Below are positions 42,415-51,681 of a stretch of DNA of 64,000 bases, in pieces (the stretch's first letter is position 1; every line of letters starts with the position of its first letter). Origin of the DNA: REEB509 sp049314555 (GTDB lineage: Bacteria > Pseudomonadota > Alphaproteobacteria > Caulobacterales > Aquidulcibacteraceae). Below the pieces are notes generated by a model. That model was not told the DNA's origin. It ran no database searches and saw only the letters and a list, made by a program, of their open reading frames with translations. A program made the position numbers and the translations under genes. The stretch lies in NCBI GenBank assembly GCA_049314555.1, contig JBMOEW010000002.1, forward strand, positions 61,601 to 125,600, in the 5' to 3' direction.

Positions 42415-43116
42415 ATGACCATAAAGCACCCTTCGGCTTCCATACGCCCCTTGCGCAGTTTTGGGCGTATCAAGGCGCGGGCGTTGAAGCCCAGACAACA
42501 GGACTTGGTAGACGCGCTGTTGCCGCACCTTGCGGTGGATGTCGGCGCGCCGCTGGCGCTGCGAGACATGTTTCCCGCCGCGGAGCGGTTCGTTTTGGAG
42601 ATTGGGTTTGGGGCAGGTGAACATCTTGCCGCCCAGGCCAGCGCCCATCCGACGTGGGGACTGATCGGTGTTGAGCCGTTCTTGAACGGTATGGGGAGTT
42701 GCCTGCGTCATATTGAAGAGCAGGGGATCACCAATGTGAGGCTGCATCTAGGCGACGCGCGGGATGTGATCAGTCACTTGCCGCCGGCAAGCCTCGCTCG
42801 GGTCTATATCCTATTTCCAGACCCTTGGCCGAAAGCGCGGCACTGGAAGCGACGGCTGGTCCAGGCTGAGTTTGTGGCGGACTTGGCGCGGGTGGTGAAG
42901 CCTGCGGGCGAGGTGCGGTTCGCGACCGACTGGGCGCATTATGCTGCTTGGACGCTGGAGACGTTCTTGAAAAATGAAGCCTTTGCTTGGACCGCCGGCG
43001 AAGCTGCCGATTGGCGCATGCCGTGGGTGGACCACGTGACAACGCGCTACGAGAGCAAGAATATGGGTGACTGTAAGCCTGTGTTCTTGCAGTTTAGGCG
43101 TGTTGACGCTAAATGA
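42415..43116 (+). CDS. trmB: tRNA (guanine-N7-)-methyltransferase
   Basis: SAM-dependent methylation of G46 in tRNA. The 233 residues include the SAM-binding loop LEIGFGAGEHLA, VEPFLNG, and the catalytic/tRNA-binding signature LFPDPWPKARHWKRR. ATG at 42415 is preferred over 42373. It heads the translation superoperon; in many relatives it directly follows metK. Confidence 0.95.
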   Translation: MTIKHPSASIRPLRSFGRIKARALKPRQQDLVDALLPHLAVDVGAPLALRDMFPAAERFVLEIGFGAGEHLAAQASAHPTWGLIGVEPFLNGMGSCLRHIEEQGITNVRLHLGDARDVISHLPPASLARVYILFPDPWPKARHWKRRLVQAEFVADLARVVKPAGEVRFATDWAHYAAWTLETFLKNEAFAWTAGEAADWRMPWVDHVTTRYESKNMGDCKPVFLQFRRVDAK

Positions 43117-43156
43117 GCCTAACACATCGCTGGTCGCTCCTGGAAGGGAGCTTCAG

Positions 43157-43185
43157 CGGCGGTCCCGAGAGGGGCCGCCGTTTTT
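43157..43185 (+). terminator. intrinsic terminator in the rimP leader (possible attenuator)
   Basis: A 10-bp stem (43157-43166 with 43171-43180, one G-T pair), a GAGA tetraloop and a run of five T form a textbook terminator. A second hairpin, GCTCC/GGAGC at 43136-43151, lies just upstream. The rimP start codon is only 20 bp beyond the T-run, leaving no room for a promoter. Transcripts of rimP must therefore cross this element. Confidence 0.85.
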
Positions 43186-43204
43186 GGTTTTCTGGAGTGC
43201 TTGT

Positions 43205-43801
43205 TTGAAAGCCCTTAGCCCAGTTGAAGACAAGGTCGTGGCGCTGATTGATCCGGTCGCGGAAGCGATGGGCTATCGGATCGTGCGTGTGCGGCTTTCC
43301 GGGCTGCGGCGCAAAACACTGCAAATCATGGCCGAGCGCCTCTCCGACGGCGACATGGGCGTTGGCGATTGCGCCAAGCTGTCGCGCGCGCTTAACCCTG
43401 TTTTGGACGAAAGCGACCCTGTTCAAGGGGAATATAGCCTTGAGGTATCGTCTCCGGGGATTGATCGCCCGTTGGTGCGCGAGGACGACTTCACCCGGTT
43501 CGTTGGGCACGAAGCCAAGCTTGAAACGGCGGCCCTGGTTGATGGTCGCAAGCGGTTTCGGGGTGCGATTTTGGGTATGGCGGACGGGTACGTGCGCCTG
43601 CTGATGGCCGAAGGCGAAGCCAGCGTGCCGTTTGGCCAATTGTGCGACGCGCGCCTCGTTTTGACCGACAAGCTGATTGAAGAAGACCTGCGCCGCGCAA
43701 AAGCCGCTGAGGCAGATGAGCAACAGGGCCTTGAACTGGCGCAACCGACTGACACCAAAGTCAAGACTGACACCAAAGCCAAAAGGAAGAAGCCATCATG
43801 A
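43205..43801 (+). CDS. rimP: ribosome maturation factor RimP
   Basis: 30S assembly factor of 198 residues. An N-terminal alpha/beta domain contains DPVAEAMGYRIVRVRL, and a YSLEVSSPGIDRPL segment is diagnostic. The C terminus is a Lys-rich tail. The start is TTG at 43205 with TGGAG 8 nt upstream, since the conserved N terminus begins there and no ATG/GTG is suitably placed. It overlaps nusA by ATGA. Confidence 0.93.
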   Translation: MKALSPVEDKVVALIDPVAEAMGYRIVRVRLSGLRRKTLQIMAERLSDGDMGVGDCAKLSRALNPVLDESDPVQGEYSLEVSSPGIDRPLVREDDFTRFVGHEAKLETAALVDGRKRFRGAILGMADGYVRLLMAEGEASVPFGQLCDARLVLTDKLIEEDLRRAKAAEADEQQGLELAQPTDTKVKTDTKAKRKKPS

Positions 43802-45513
43802 GCAGCGTGGGCGTTTCGGCAAACCGGCTCGAAATCCTTCAGATCGCGGATGCGGTCGCGCGGGAAAAGAACATCGAGAAGGAATTGGTGATCGGCGCGA
43901 TGGAGCACGCGCTGCAGAAGGCCGCGCGGTCGCGCTATGGGGCAGAACACGACATTCGCGCCAAGATCGATCCGAAAACCGGGGAAATGACCCTGACGCG
44001 ATGCCTGACAGTGGTCGATGAAGGCCAGATCGAAGCTGAAGGGCGGGCGTTCAATTCCTCAACGGACCTGACGTTGGCGGCCGCGCTGAAAACCGACCCG
44101 GGGGCGTTCATTGGCAAGGTCTATGAAGAAACCTTGCCCCCCATGGAGTTTGGCCGTGTTGCGGCCCAGACTGCAAAGCAGGTGATCAATCACGAAGTGC
44201 GCGAAGCCGAGCGTGACCGGCAGCACTTGGAATACAAAGATCGCCAGGGCGAGATCGTTAACGGCGTGGTAAAGCGCGTCGAATACGGAAACACGATCGT
44301 GGATCTTGGCCGGGCGGAGGGCATCATCCGCCGCAATGAAAGCATTCCGCGGGAAAATCTGCAACAAGGCGATCGTGTTCGCGCCTACATCTATGATGTG
44401 CGGCGCGAAGCCAAAGGGCCGCAAATCTTTTTGTCTCGGGCCAAGCCAGACTTCATGGCGCGCTTGTTCGCGCAGGAAGTGCCCGAGGTTTATGAAGGCG
44501 TGATCGAGATCAAAGCGGCGGCGCGCGATCCTGGGTCACGGGCAAAGATCGCGGTACTGAGCCATGACAGCTCGATTGACCCGGTCGGTGCGTGCGTCGG
44601 TATGCGTGGCGCACGGGTGCAGGCGGTGGTTGGCGAGCTGCAGGGCGAGAAGATCGACATCATCCCGTGGAGCCCCGACTACGCAACGTTCATCGTGAAC
44701 GCCCTGCAGCCGGCAGAGGTCACAAAGGTGGTGTTGGACCCCGATGAGGGCCGCGTTGAGGTGGTTGTGGCCGAAAGCCAATTGTCTTTGGCGATTGGGC
44801 GACGTGGCCAAAACGTGCGGCTGGCATCGCAGCTGACGGGCTGGCAGATCGACATTCTGACGGAAGCTCAAGAGAGCGAGCGCCGGCAAAAGGAGTTCAG
44901 CGAACGGTCCAAGTTGTTCATGAGCGCGCTGGATGCTGACGAGATGATGGCGCAGCTTTTGGCGTCCGAGGGCTTTGAGTCGATTGAGGAAATCGCCTAC
45001 GTGGAGCTTCAGTCTCTGGCCTATATCGAGGGGCTGAACGAAGAAATCGCTGAAGAGCTGCAGGCGCGAGCGGTGGAGTTCCTAGAGCGGCAATCGGCCG
45101 AACAGGACCAAAAGCGGCGCGCTTTGGGTGTGGAAGATGCGCTCGTGCAGGTGCCAGGTCTGACGCTGCCAATGGCGATCGCCCTTGGGGAGGCCGGCCA
45201 TACGACGCTTGAGGACTTGGCCGGGCTTATCGGCGACGACCTGCGCGGCTGGTATGAGACGAAGGACGGCGAACGTGTTCGCGAAGCGGGCGTTTTGGAG
45301 TCGTTTGGGCTGACCTCCGAACAAGCGGACGACTTGATCCTCAAGGCGCGGGTGGCTGCTGGCTGGATCGATGCGCCCGAAGTTTTGGCCGAAGAGACGT
45401 TTGGCGAGGACGATTTGGCGGAGGCTTATGCCGAAGAGACCGGTCTTGTGGATGACCCGGAGGCCTACGCCCAGATGGAAGCGTCTGCCGAGCCCAGCGA
45501 GGAGACCCGCTGA
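43798..45513 (+). CDS. nusA: transcription termination/antitermination factor NusA
   Basis: RNA polymerase-associated factor of 571 residues. It has an N-terminal RNAP-binding domain (about 1-125), an S1 domain (about 135-200), a KH pair (about 205-345, GACVGMRGARVQAV and AIGRRGQNVRLAS) and two C-terminal acidic helix-hairpin repeats. The C terminus is Glu-rich. Its TGA overlaps the apparent CTG start of the ylxR gene. NusA may act on the terminator in the rimP leader, which would give feedback on its own operon. Confidence 0.97.
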   Translation: MSSVGVSANRLEILQIADAVAREKNIEKELVIGAMEHALQKAARSRYGAEHDIRAKIDPKTGEMTLTRCLTVVDEGQIEAEGRAFNSSTDLTLAAALKTDPGAFIGKVYEETLPPMEFGRVAAQTAKQVINHEVREAERDRQHLEYKDRQGEIVNGVVKRVEYGNTIVDLGRAEGIIRRNESIPRENLQQGDRVRAYIYDVRREAKGPQIFLSRAKPDFMARLFAQEVPEVYEGVIEIKAAARDPGSRAKIAVLSHDSSIDPVGACVGMRGARVQAVVGELQGEKIDIIPWSPDYATFIVNALQPAEVTKVVLDPDEGRVEVVVAESQLSLAIGRRGQNVRLASQLTGWQIDILTEAQESERRQKEFSERSKLFMSALDADEMMAQLLASEGFESIEEIAYVELQSLAYIEGLNEEIAEELQARAVEFLERQSAEQDQKRRALGVEDALVQVPGLTLPMAIALGEAGHTTLEDLAGLIGDDLRGWYETKDGERVREAGVLESFGLTSEQADDLILKARVAAGWIDAPEVLAEETFGEDDLAEAYAEETGLVDDPEAYAQMEASAEPSEETR

Positions 45514-46238
45514 CAAACCGCGACGAACCGCCCGGGCCGGGGCGCACGCGGCGGTGTGTTGCTTCTGGCGAGAGCTTTCAAGAAGCGCTGCTGGTGCGGT
45601 TCGTTTTGGCGCCGGACGGGCAGTTGGTGCCTGATGTCGCGGCGAAACTGCCGGGGCGGGGGGTCTGGGTGCGCGCCACCCGGGATGCCATCGGTTTGGC
45701 TGCTAAGAAAGGTAGCTTTGCGCGGGGGCTTAAAGCTCAGGTGCAGGTGCCGGCGACGCTTGCCGACACTACGGAAGCGGCCCTTTCGCGGCGCTGTCTT
45801 GAGCTTATCGGGCTTGCGCGCCGGGCTGGGGCGTTGGCGCTGGGGCATGAGACGGTTGAGGCAGACCTCAAGGCAGGCAAGGCGTTTTTGGTGATCGAGG
45901 CCAGCGACGCGGCGGCCGACGGGCGCGACAAGGTGTTGCGGATTGCGGCGGCTGCCGGTGTTGCCGCAACGGGATGTTTCACAGCAGCGGAATTGGGCGT
46001 GGCGTTGGGGCGGGATCGTGTGGTACATGCGTGTGTGCACCAGGAGAGAATGGCGCAGCGCCTCGCGACTGATTTCGGTCGCTTGGGGGGCTTTCGGCCG
46101 CTCTTTCCTGCCGCATGGCCTCATCCCGAACGGTTCACGACCCTTTTCGGGGCCCTGTTCGGGGGCGACCGGGGCGTTGCTTCGCTGGGCGCGGCGCCCG
46201 GTGCGACTGACGCGGCGGACGAAGGGGCAGAATTTTGA
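45510..46238 (+). CDS. ylxR: YlxR (DUF448) - L7Ae-like RNA-binding protein, CTG start
   Basis: RNA-binding protein of 242 residues with an N-terminal YlxR domain (GRTRRCVASGE ... VPDVAAKLPGRGVWV) and an L7Ae-like domain (about 90-185, LELIGLARRAGALALG). The reading frame is open from the stop at 45453, yet it has no ATG, GTG or TTG before a GTG at 45594. Starting there would delete the conserved R-x-C motif. CTG at 45510 overlaps the nusA stop (CTGA) and has AGGAG at a 5-nt spacing, so it is the likely start. Its position between nusA and infB is the standard one. Confidence 0.88.
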   Translation: MTNRDEPPGPGRTRRCVASGESFQEALLVRFVLAPDGQLVPDVAAKLPGRGVWVRATRDAIGLAAKKGSFARGLKAQVQVPATLADTTEAALSRRCLELIGLARRAGALALGHETVEADLKAGKAFLVIEASDAAADGRDKVLRIAAAAGVAATGCFTAAELGVALGRDRVVHACVHQERMAQRLATDFGRLGGFRPLFPAAWPHPERFTTLFGALFGGDRGVASLGAAPGATDAADEGAEF

Positions 46239-46379
46239 TGGTGTCGCCGCTTTGTTTTGTCGTCCTGTGACGGCGAGTGTTTTGTCCAGACTGAGAGCCC
46301 GCGTTCCCACAGACAACTTGATCGCTATCATTCCCTGCCGCATTACCTGCAACGACGACTACGGAAATTTACCCCCCGC

Positions 46380-49064
46380 ATGAGCGACGGAAACGAACAA
46401 AAAGACGCCCCGCCAGGCGGCCGCAAGCCGCTGACGCTGACGAAGACGACCTCCAGCGGTGTGGTGCGTCAGAGCTTTTCACATGGTCGCACCAAGTCTG
46501 TTGCCGTGGAAGTGCGCGAGAAACGGCCGATCAACCGGCCGGGCGCGCCAGCTACCGCAGGGGCTGCCCCGGCCGGCGTAACCGCGCGTACCGGCGGCGG
46601 ACCAGCACCGGCTGCGCCAACCGCCCCCCAACCCGCGCCGCAGAAGCGGCCCGCACCGAGTGGGCATACGCCAACCGGCGGCCCCGCCCAGCCGGGGCCC
46701 GGATCAGCACGGCCGGCACCGGCTGCGCGCGGCTCCACCGACATCACCACGGACGAGGCTCGTCGGCGCCAGGAAGCTGTCCAACGGGCTATTGAAGAGC
46801 GCCAGGAACGCGAACAACGCCAACGCGCAGAGGAAGAGCAGCGGCGGGCGCTTGAAGATGCGCAGCGGCGCATGGTGGACGAAGAACGGGCGGCGTTAGA
46901 GGTCGTCGAAGCGCGCCGCCGCGCGGAGCAAGAAGACCTTGAACAGGATGCGCGGCGGGAAGCGGCGGCCAAGGCCGCTGAAGCCGCGAAGCGCGGGGCG
47001 CAAACTGCTGCGCCTTCAACTGCACCCGCTTCCGCGCCTTCAGAAGCACCAGAGACGGCGGAGCCCGGCAACGACATTCTGGCGGAACTGGGCGGCCGGC
47101 TGAAGTCCGCGCGGCGGCCCGTGCCCGCGCCGGTGGTCAAGCCCGCCAAAAAGGGCGAGCCGCGCCGTCGGGAAGGCAAGCTGACGCTTGAGATGGTCGA
47201 GCGCTTGAACGAAGGCGACGACGAGCGGGTTCGCTCGTTGGCGGCGTATCGTCGGGCGCAGATGAAGGAAAAAGAGCGCCGCAAGTCGATGGGCCAAAAG
47301 GAGGCCATTCAACGCGAGGTGGTCATCCCGGAAATCATCACGGTGCAAGAGCTTGCCAACCGCATGGCAACGCGGGCTGCGGACGTGATCAAGTTCCTGA
47401 TGCGTCAAGGCCAAATGGCCAAACTGGCGGACGAGTTGGACGCCGATACCGCGGAGCTGATCGCCACCGAGTTTGGCCACGCCGTGAAGCGGGTTGCGGA
47501 TTCGGACGTGTTGGAGGGCCTTTCGGGCGAAGACGACGACGATGCTGCCAAAGTGTCGCGTCCACCAGTGGTGACCGTGATGGGTCACGTGGACCATGGC
47601 AAAACGTCTTTGTTGGACGCCTTGCGCAAGGCCGACGTGGCGGCGGGCGAGGCGGGCGGCATCACTCAGCACATTGGGGCCTATCAGGTTCGGTTGCCTG
47701 ACGGGCAGCGCGTGACTTTCCTGGACACGCCAGGCCACGCCGCGTTCTCGTCCATGCGCTCGCGCGGGGCGCAGGTGACGGACATTGTCATTCTGGTCGT
47801 GGCGGCCGACGACGGGGTGATGCCGCAAACGGTGGAGGCCATCAGCCACGCGAAGGCGGCGGGCGTGCCGATCATTGTTGCGGTCAACAAGGTCGATAAG
47901 CCCGGTGCTGATCCACAAAAAGTGCTGAATGAGCTGCTGCAGTACGAAGTCATCACGGAATCGGTTGGCGGCGACACGCTGGCGGTGGAAGTGTCTGCGC
48001 TCAAAAAGATTGGCCTCGAAAAGCTGATCGAAGCGGTGCTGCTGCAGTCCGAAGTGCTTGATTTGCGCGCAAACCCGGAGCGGCCCGGCGAAGGGGTTGT
48101 GATCGAATCCAAGCTGGACAAGGGCCGCGGCGCTGTCGCCACGGTTCTGGTCAGCCGGGGCACGTTAAAGCGCGGCGACATCGTGGTGGCTGGCGGTCAA
48201 TGGGGCCGCGTGCGGGCGCTGATCAACGAGCATGGCCAGCAGACGCAGGCGGCTGGACCGTCTGAGCCGGTCGAAATCATGGGCCTCGATGGCGCGCCGG
48301 ACCCAGGCGACCCCATCGTTGTCGTCGAAAACGAAACCCGGGCCCGCGAAGTGGCGGCCTATCGGGCGGAGAAGAAAAAGCGCGGCTCTGGCCCCGGCCA
48401 AAAGACGTCGCTTGAGCAGATGATGGCCAAAATCAAGGATTCCTCGGCGCGCGAGCTGCCCGTGGTGATCAAGGCCGATGTGCAGGGTTCCGCCGAAGCC
48501 ATCGCTGGGGCGTTGGACAAGATCTCGACCGACGAAGTCCGGGCCAAAGTCTTGCAGGCCGCCGTGGGCGGTATCAGCGAGGCGGACGTAACCCTGGCCA
48601 AGGCCTCGGGGGCACCAATCCTTGGTTTCAATGTGCGGGCGTCGAAAGAAGCGCGTGACTTGGCCGAAAAGGAAGGCGTGGAGATTCGCTACTACGCGAT
48701 CATCTACGACCTGATCGACGACATCAAAGGCGTTTTGTCTGGGATGTTGGCGCCGATCCAACGCGAAACGTTCTTGGGCAACGCGCAAGTGTTGGAAACG
48801 TTCCAGATTTCGCGGGTTGGACGCGTGGGCGGCTGCCGGGTTACGGAGGGCGTCGTGCGCAAAGGGGCGCGGGTGCGGATCCTGCGCGACAATGTCGTGA
48901 TCCAAGAAATGGGCGTGCTGTCCACTTTGAAGCGCTTCAAGGATGAAGTGAACGAAGTGGCTGTCGGCCAGGAGTGTGGCATGAGTTTCGGCCAATTCCA
49001 GGATATCAAGCCTGGCGACACGATCGAGTGCTTCAATGTCGAAGTGGTTCAACGCTCGCTCTAA
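46380..49064 (+). CDS. infB: translation initiation factor IF-2
   Basis: Initiation GTPase of 894 residues from the ATG at 46380; an earlier frame start at 46257 is not conserved. A long N-terminal region (to about 340) is Ala/Pro/Gly-rich and then a highly charged RQ/RE coiled segment. The G domain starts with GHVDHGKTSLLD and contains DTPGHAAF and NKVDKP. Domains II-IV follow, with the fMet-tRNA-binding domain at the C terminus. A 141-bp gap precedes it. Confidence 0.97.
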   Translation: MSDGNEQKDAPPGGRKPLTLTKTTSSGVVRQSFSHGRTKSVAVEVREKRPINRPGAPATAGAAPAGVTARTGGGPAPAAPTAPQPAPQKRPAPSGHTPTGGPAQPGPGSARPAPAARGSTDITTDEARRRQEAVQRAIEERQEREQRQRAEEEQRRALEDAQRRMVDEERAALEVVEARRRAEQEDLEQDARREAAAKAAEAAKRGAQTAAPSTAPASAPSEAPETAEPGNDILAELGGRLKSARRPVPAPVVKPAKKGEPRRREGKLTLEMVERLNEGDDERVRSLAAYRRAQMKEKERRKSMGQKEAIQREVVIPEIITVQELANRMATRAADVIKFLMRQGQMAKLADELDADTAELIATEFGHAVKRVADSDVLEGLSGEDDDDAAKVSRPPVVTVMGHVDHGKTSLLDALRKADVAAGEAGGITQHIGAYQVRLPDGQRVTFLDTPGHAAFSSMRSRGAQVTDIVILVVAADDGVMPQTVEAISHAKAAGVPIIVAVNKVDKPGADPQKVLNELLQYEVITESVGGDTLAVEVSALKKIGLEKLIEAVLLQSEVLDLRANPERPGEGVVIESKLDKGRGAVATVLVSRGTLKRGDIVVAGGQWGRVRALINEHGQQTQAAGPSEPVEIMGLDGAPDPGDPIVVVENETRAREVAAYRAEKKKRGSGPGQKTSLEQMMAKIKDSSARELPVVIKADVQGSAEAIAGALDKISTDEVRAKVLQAAVGGISEADVTLAKASGAPILGFNVRASKEARDLAEKEGVEIRYYAIIYDLIDDIKGVLSGMLAPIQRETFLGNAQVLETFQISRVGRVGGCRVTEGVVRKGARVRILRDNVVIQEMGVLSTLKRFKDEVNEVAVGQECGMSFGQFQDIKPGDTIECFNVEVVQRSL

Positions 49065-49677
49065 GCGAGGCGCGACCTTGGCAGCCGCGGTGCTTCTGGC
49101 ATCGCTCGCTGCGGGTTGCGATCAAATTAGGTCGTTGCTTGACCGCAGCAGTGGCGCGGGCGCATCGAACACGACTGTGACCGGCGAAGCGCGGGTGCGG
49201 ACTTCGCAAGTCGTGCTGGAGCCCGGGCGCGGCCGGACTTTGTGGCAAGCGGGAAGCGAAACCGCACAGGAAGTTACCGGGAACTTGCGGATCAGCGTGC
49301 GCGATACGCGCCCGGGAAGTGGGCGGCCGCTTGCGCTGGCGTTTAACAAGGGCGTTGTGGCGATGTTGGAGCTATACACCATCGTGCCTGCCGCTACTGC
49401 GTCTGGCGCGGGGGATGCGACGTTCGCCGGGCTTTTGGGGGCGGACCCTGACACCAATGTGTTTGTCTATACCGTGAGCCGGGAGCAGTTGTCAGAAAGT
49501 GCGCGGGGGCGGGGCTTATGCGGCGGCCTAACGGCCACCTATCTTGCCATCGCGGAGTTTAGTGACGCGCAAGGGGAGCCAACCCTGCGGATTGTTTCCT
49601 TCCATGGTGATTCCGCACCGGGCAGTTTGCAAGGTGAGGCAGGTTTCTGCCGCCTGTTGGGATATGTTGCTGGCTAA
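49036..49677 (+). CDS. predicted lipoprotein of unknown function
   Basis: A 213-residue protein with a basic N terminus (KWFNARSKR), a hydrophobic stretch and the lipobox LAAGC at about residue 28, so it should be exported and lipidated. The mature part is rich in beta-type segments (GNLRISVRDTRPG, VVAMLELYTIVPA, LCGGLTATYLAIAEF) with two Cys. I do not recognise the family. The start at 49036 overlaps infB by 29 bp; TTG at 49078 is an alternative but removes the basic residues. It is placed between infB and rbfA, which are usually adjacent. Confidence 0.78.
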   Translation: MSKWFNARSKRGATLAAAVLLASLAAGCDQIRSLLDRSSGAGASNTTVTGEARVRTSQVVLEPGRGRTLWQAGSETAQEVTGNLRISVRDTRPGSGRPLALAFNKGVVAMLELYTIVPAATASGAGDATFAGLLGADPDTNVFVYTVSREQLSESARGRGLCGGLTATYLAIAEFSDAQGEPTLRIVSFHGDSAPGSLQGEAGFCRLLGYVAG

Positions 49678-50279
49678 TGAGTCATATTGATCAAGCTTCG
49701 CGTGACAAGCGCGATGGCGATGGCGTTGGCCATGCGCCTGTTACCGCCCAACTGACGCGCGACGACTACGCAAAGGTGAGTGGGCTGATCTTCGCGCATG
49801 CGATGGGGCCTTGGCGGTTTGCTGTTGGCGTTGCCCCAGTTGGTTTTGCGGCGCTGGCCATGCTCATCGGGTTGATGATCGGCCATGGCTTGGCGATGGG
49901 CGAAACCGGTCGTTTGGCGCTCGCATGCGCTTTCGGCCTGATGGCAGCGCAGGGGGCAAACGCCCTGGTGCAGCGGCTGACCAGGGGCAAGCATTTGGCG
50001 GCGCAAGGCGGTTTTTTGCGGCCCTTCGTGATCGAAGCGGACGCGGATGGGTTGACCGCGCGTTCTGAGGCGGCGGCGACGCGGCTGGTGTGGGACGGGG
50101 TTTTGGACATTGTTATGGGGGATGATTTCATCCTCGTTTACACCGACGCCACGAGTGCGTTGGCCATTCCAAAATCTGCCTTTCCTGACGCCATCCGGAT
50201 GAACGCTTTTTGCGAGCAGCTGGCTTCGCATTGGCAAGCGGCCAAGGCCCGAACCCACGGCCAAGGGGGGCCACGATGA
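49677..50279 (+). CDS. YcxB-like membrane protein
   Basis: A 200-residue protein with two hydrophobic helices (about residues 45-105). A C-terminal YcxB-like domain follows: FVIEADADGLTARSEAAATRLVWDGVLDIVMGDDFILVYTDATSALAIPKSAF in several short strands. The function of the family is unknown. It starts on the last base of the preceding lipoprotein stop (TAATG) and overlaps rbfA by 4 bp. It is therefore firmly within the superoperon and coupled to rbfA translation. Confidence 0.82.
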   Translation: MSHIDQASRDKRDGDGVGHAPVTAQLTRDDYAKVSGLIFAHAMGPWRFAVGVAPVGFAALAMLIGLMIGHGLAMGETGRLALACAFGLMAAQGANALVQRLTRGKHLAAQGGFLRPFVIEADADGLTARSEAAATRLVWDGVLDIVMGDDFILVYTDATSALAIPKSAFPDAIRMNAFCEQLASHWQAAKARTHGQGGPR

Positions 50280-50701
50280 GCCGGTCAAAACACACCAAGC
50301 GAAGACCCTCCGGCCCCTCGCAGCGCCAGTTGCGGGCCGCCGAGCTTGTGCGCCATGCACTGGTGGAGATTTTGGCCCGGGAAGAATTGCGCGATCCGGC
50401 GTTGGCCGGCGTGCGCGTTACCCTTGGGGAGGTGCGCGCGTCGCCGGATCTGCAGCACATGATCTGTTTTGTGGCTCCTTTGGGGGGCGGGGATGCGGCA
50501 GCAATGGTGGGTGGCCTCAATCGGTGTGCGAGTTTTCTGCGCGGTCGTTTGGGGCGGGCGGTGATTTTGCGACACGTGCCAGACCTTAAGTTCATTGCTG
50601 ATGGGTCTTATGAAGAAGCCAGCCACATTGACGCCTTGCTGCGCCGGCCGGAGGTGGCGCGCGACTTGGTGGCACCGGTTAGCGACCCTGAGGAGAGCTG
50701 A
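50276..50701 (+). CDS. rbfA: ribosome-binding factor A
   Basis: KH-fold 30S maturation factor of 141 residues. Typical segments are RAAELVRHALVEILAREELRDPAL, VRVTLGEVRASPDL and LGRAVILRHVPDLKFIAD. ATG at 50276 overlaps the YcxB-like gene; an earlier in-frame start at 50210 lies within it. It is followed after 3 bp by truB. Confidence 0.93.
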   Translation: MSRSKHTKRRPSGPSQRQLRAAELVRHALVEILAREELRDPALAGVRVTLGEVRASPDLQHMICFVAPLGGGDAAAMVGGLNRCASFLRGRLGRAVILRHVPDLKFIADGSYEEASHIDALLRRPEVARDLVAPVSDPEES

Positions 50702-50704
50702 GGG

Positions 50705-51670
50705 ATGGGCCGGCGCAAAAAGGGGTTGGATGTTGATGGTTGGGTGACTTTGGACAAGCCGGAGGACGTGACGTCCACTGACGCGGTGTCGATCGTGCGC
50801 CGCTTGTTCAATGCCAACAAAGGTGGGCATGCGGGGACGCTCGATCCGCTGGCGTCCGGGATATTGCCTATCGCCCTTGGGGAAGCGACCAAGACAGTGC
50901 CGTGGTTAATGGAAGCGGATAAGTCCTATCGCTTCGACATTGCGTGGGGTTCTTCCACGGACACGCTTGACCGGGAAGGCAAGGTGACCGCCAGAAGTTC
51001 GGTGCGCCCGGAGGCACGGGCTATCGCGCAGGCGTTAGAGTCCTTTTTGGGCGAAAACGCCCAGACGCCGCCTGCCTTTAGCGCCATCAAGGTGGACGGC
51101 GAGCGGGCCTACGATTTGGCGCGCGCGGGGGAAAAAGTGGAGCTTAAGGCCCGGCCGGTTGTGCTTTATGAGGGGCAGGTGGTTTCGACCGAAGCAGACC
51201 ATTGCACGCTGGATATCCGGTGTGGAAAAGGTTTTTACGTTCGGGCGCTGGTGCGGGATCTGGTGGCGGCATTGGGTGCGGAGGGGCACGTGGGCCGGTT
51301 GCGCAGAACCGCGGTGGGGCCATTTACGCTTGAGTCTGCAATCGGGCTCGACGCGCTGAAGGATTTGAGCCATAAGGGGGGTGCGTACGAACGCCTTTCT
51401 CCCGTTGAGACCGCGCTGGCCGACATCCCGGCGCTGGCCATCAATGGCGAGGATGCGTTCAAGATCCGGCAAGGCCGCCCGATCGTCCTTCTGCCCCACG
51501 TGGTTGAAGGGCTTAAGCCTTTGTTCCGTCCCCGCACGATCGCAGGCCAAGACGCCTCGCGGGCTGCGTTGGCGTTGCACGAAGGCAAGGCGGTGGCGCT
51601 GGGCGACGTGCGGGCCGGCCAATTCCGACCTACCCGCGTTTTCCAATTGGCGCTCGCGCCATCTGAGTAA
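50705..51670 (+). CDS. truB: tRNA pseudouridine-55 synthase
   Basis: Modifies U55 in the T-loop of tRNAs. The 321 residues include GWVTLDKPEDVTSTDAV, the catalytic motif GHAGTLDPLASGILPIALGEATK with the active Asp, and KSYRFDIAWG. The C-terminal PUA-like region completes it. It is placed between rbfA and rpsO as in most proteobacteria. Confidence 0.96.
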   Translation: MGRRKKGLDVDGWVTLDKPEDVTSTDAVSIVRRLFNANKGGHAGTLDPLASGILPIALGEATKTVPWLMEADKSYRFDIAWGSSTDTLDREGKVTARSSVRPEARAIAQALESFLGENAQTPPAFSAIKVDGERAYDLARAGEKVELKARPVVLYEGQVVSTEADHCTLDIRCGKGFYVRALVRDLVAALGAEGHVGRLRRTAVGPFTLESAIGLDALKDLSHKGGAYERLSPVETALADIPALAINGEDAFKIRQGRPIVLLPHVVEGLKPLFRPRTIAGQDASRAALALHEGKAVALGDVRAGQFRPTRVFQLALAPSE

Positions 51671-51681
51671 GGGGTAACCCG

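Noticed and set aside
45594..46238. GTG at 45594 as the start of the ylxR gene
   Set aside because: It would remove the conserved YlxR N terminus, while the CTG at 45510 has an excellent ribosome-binding site and a stop-start overlap.
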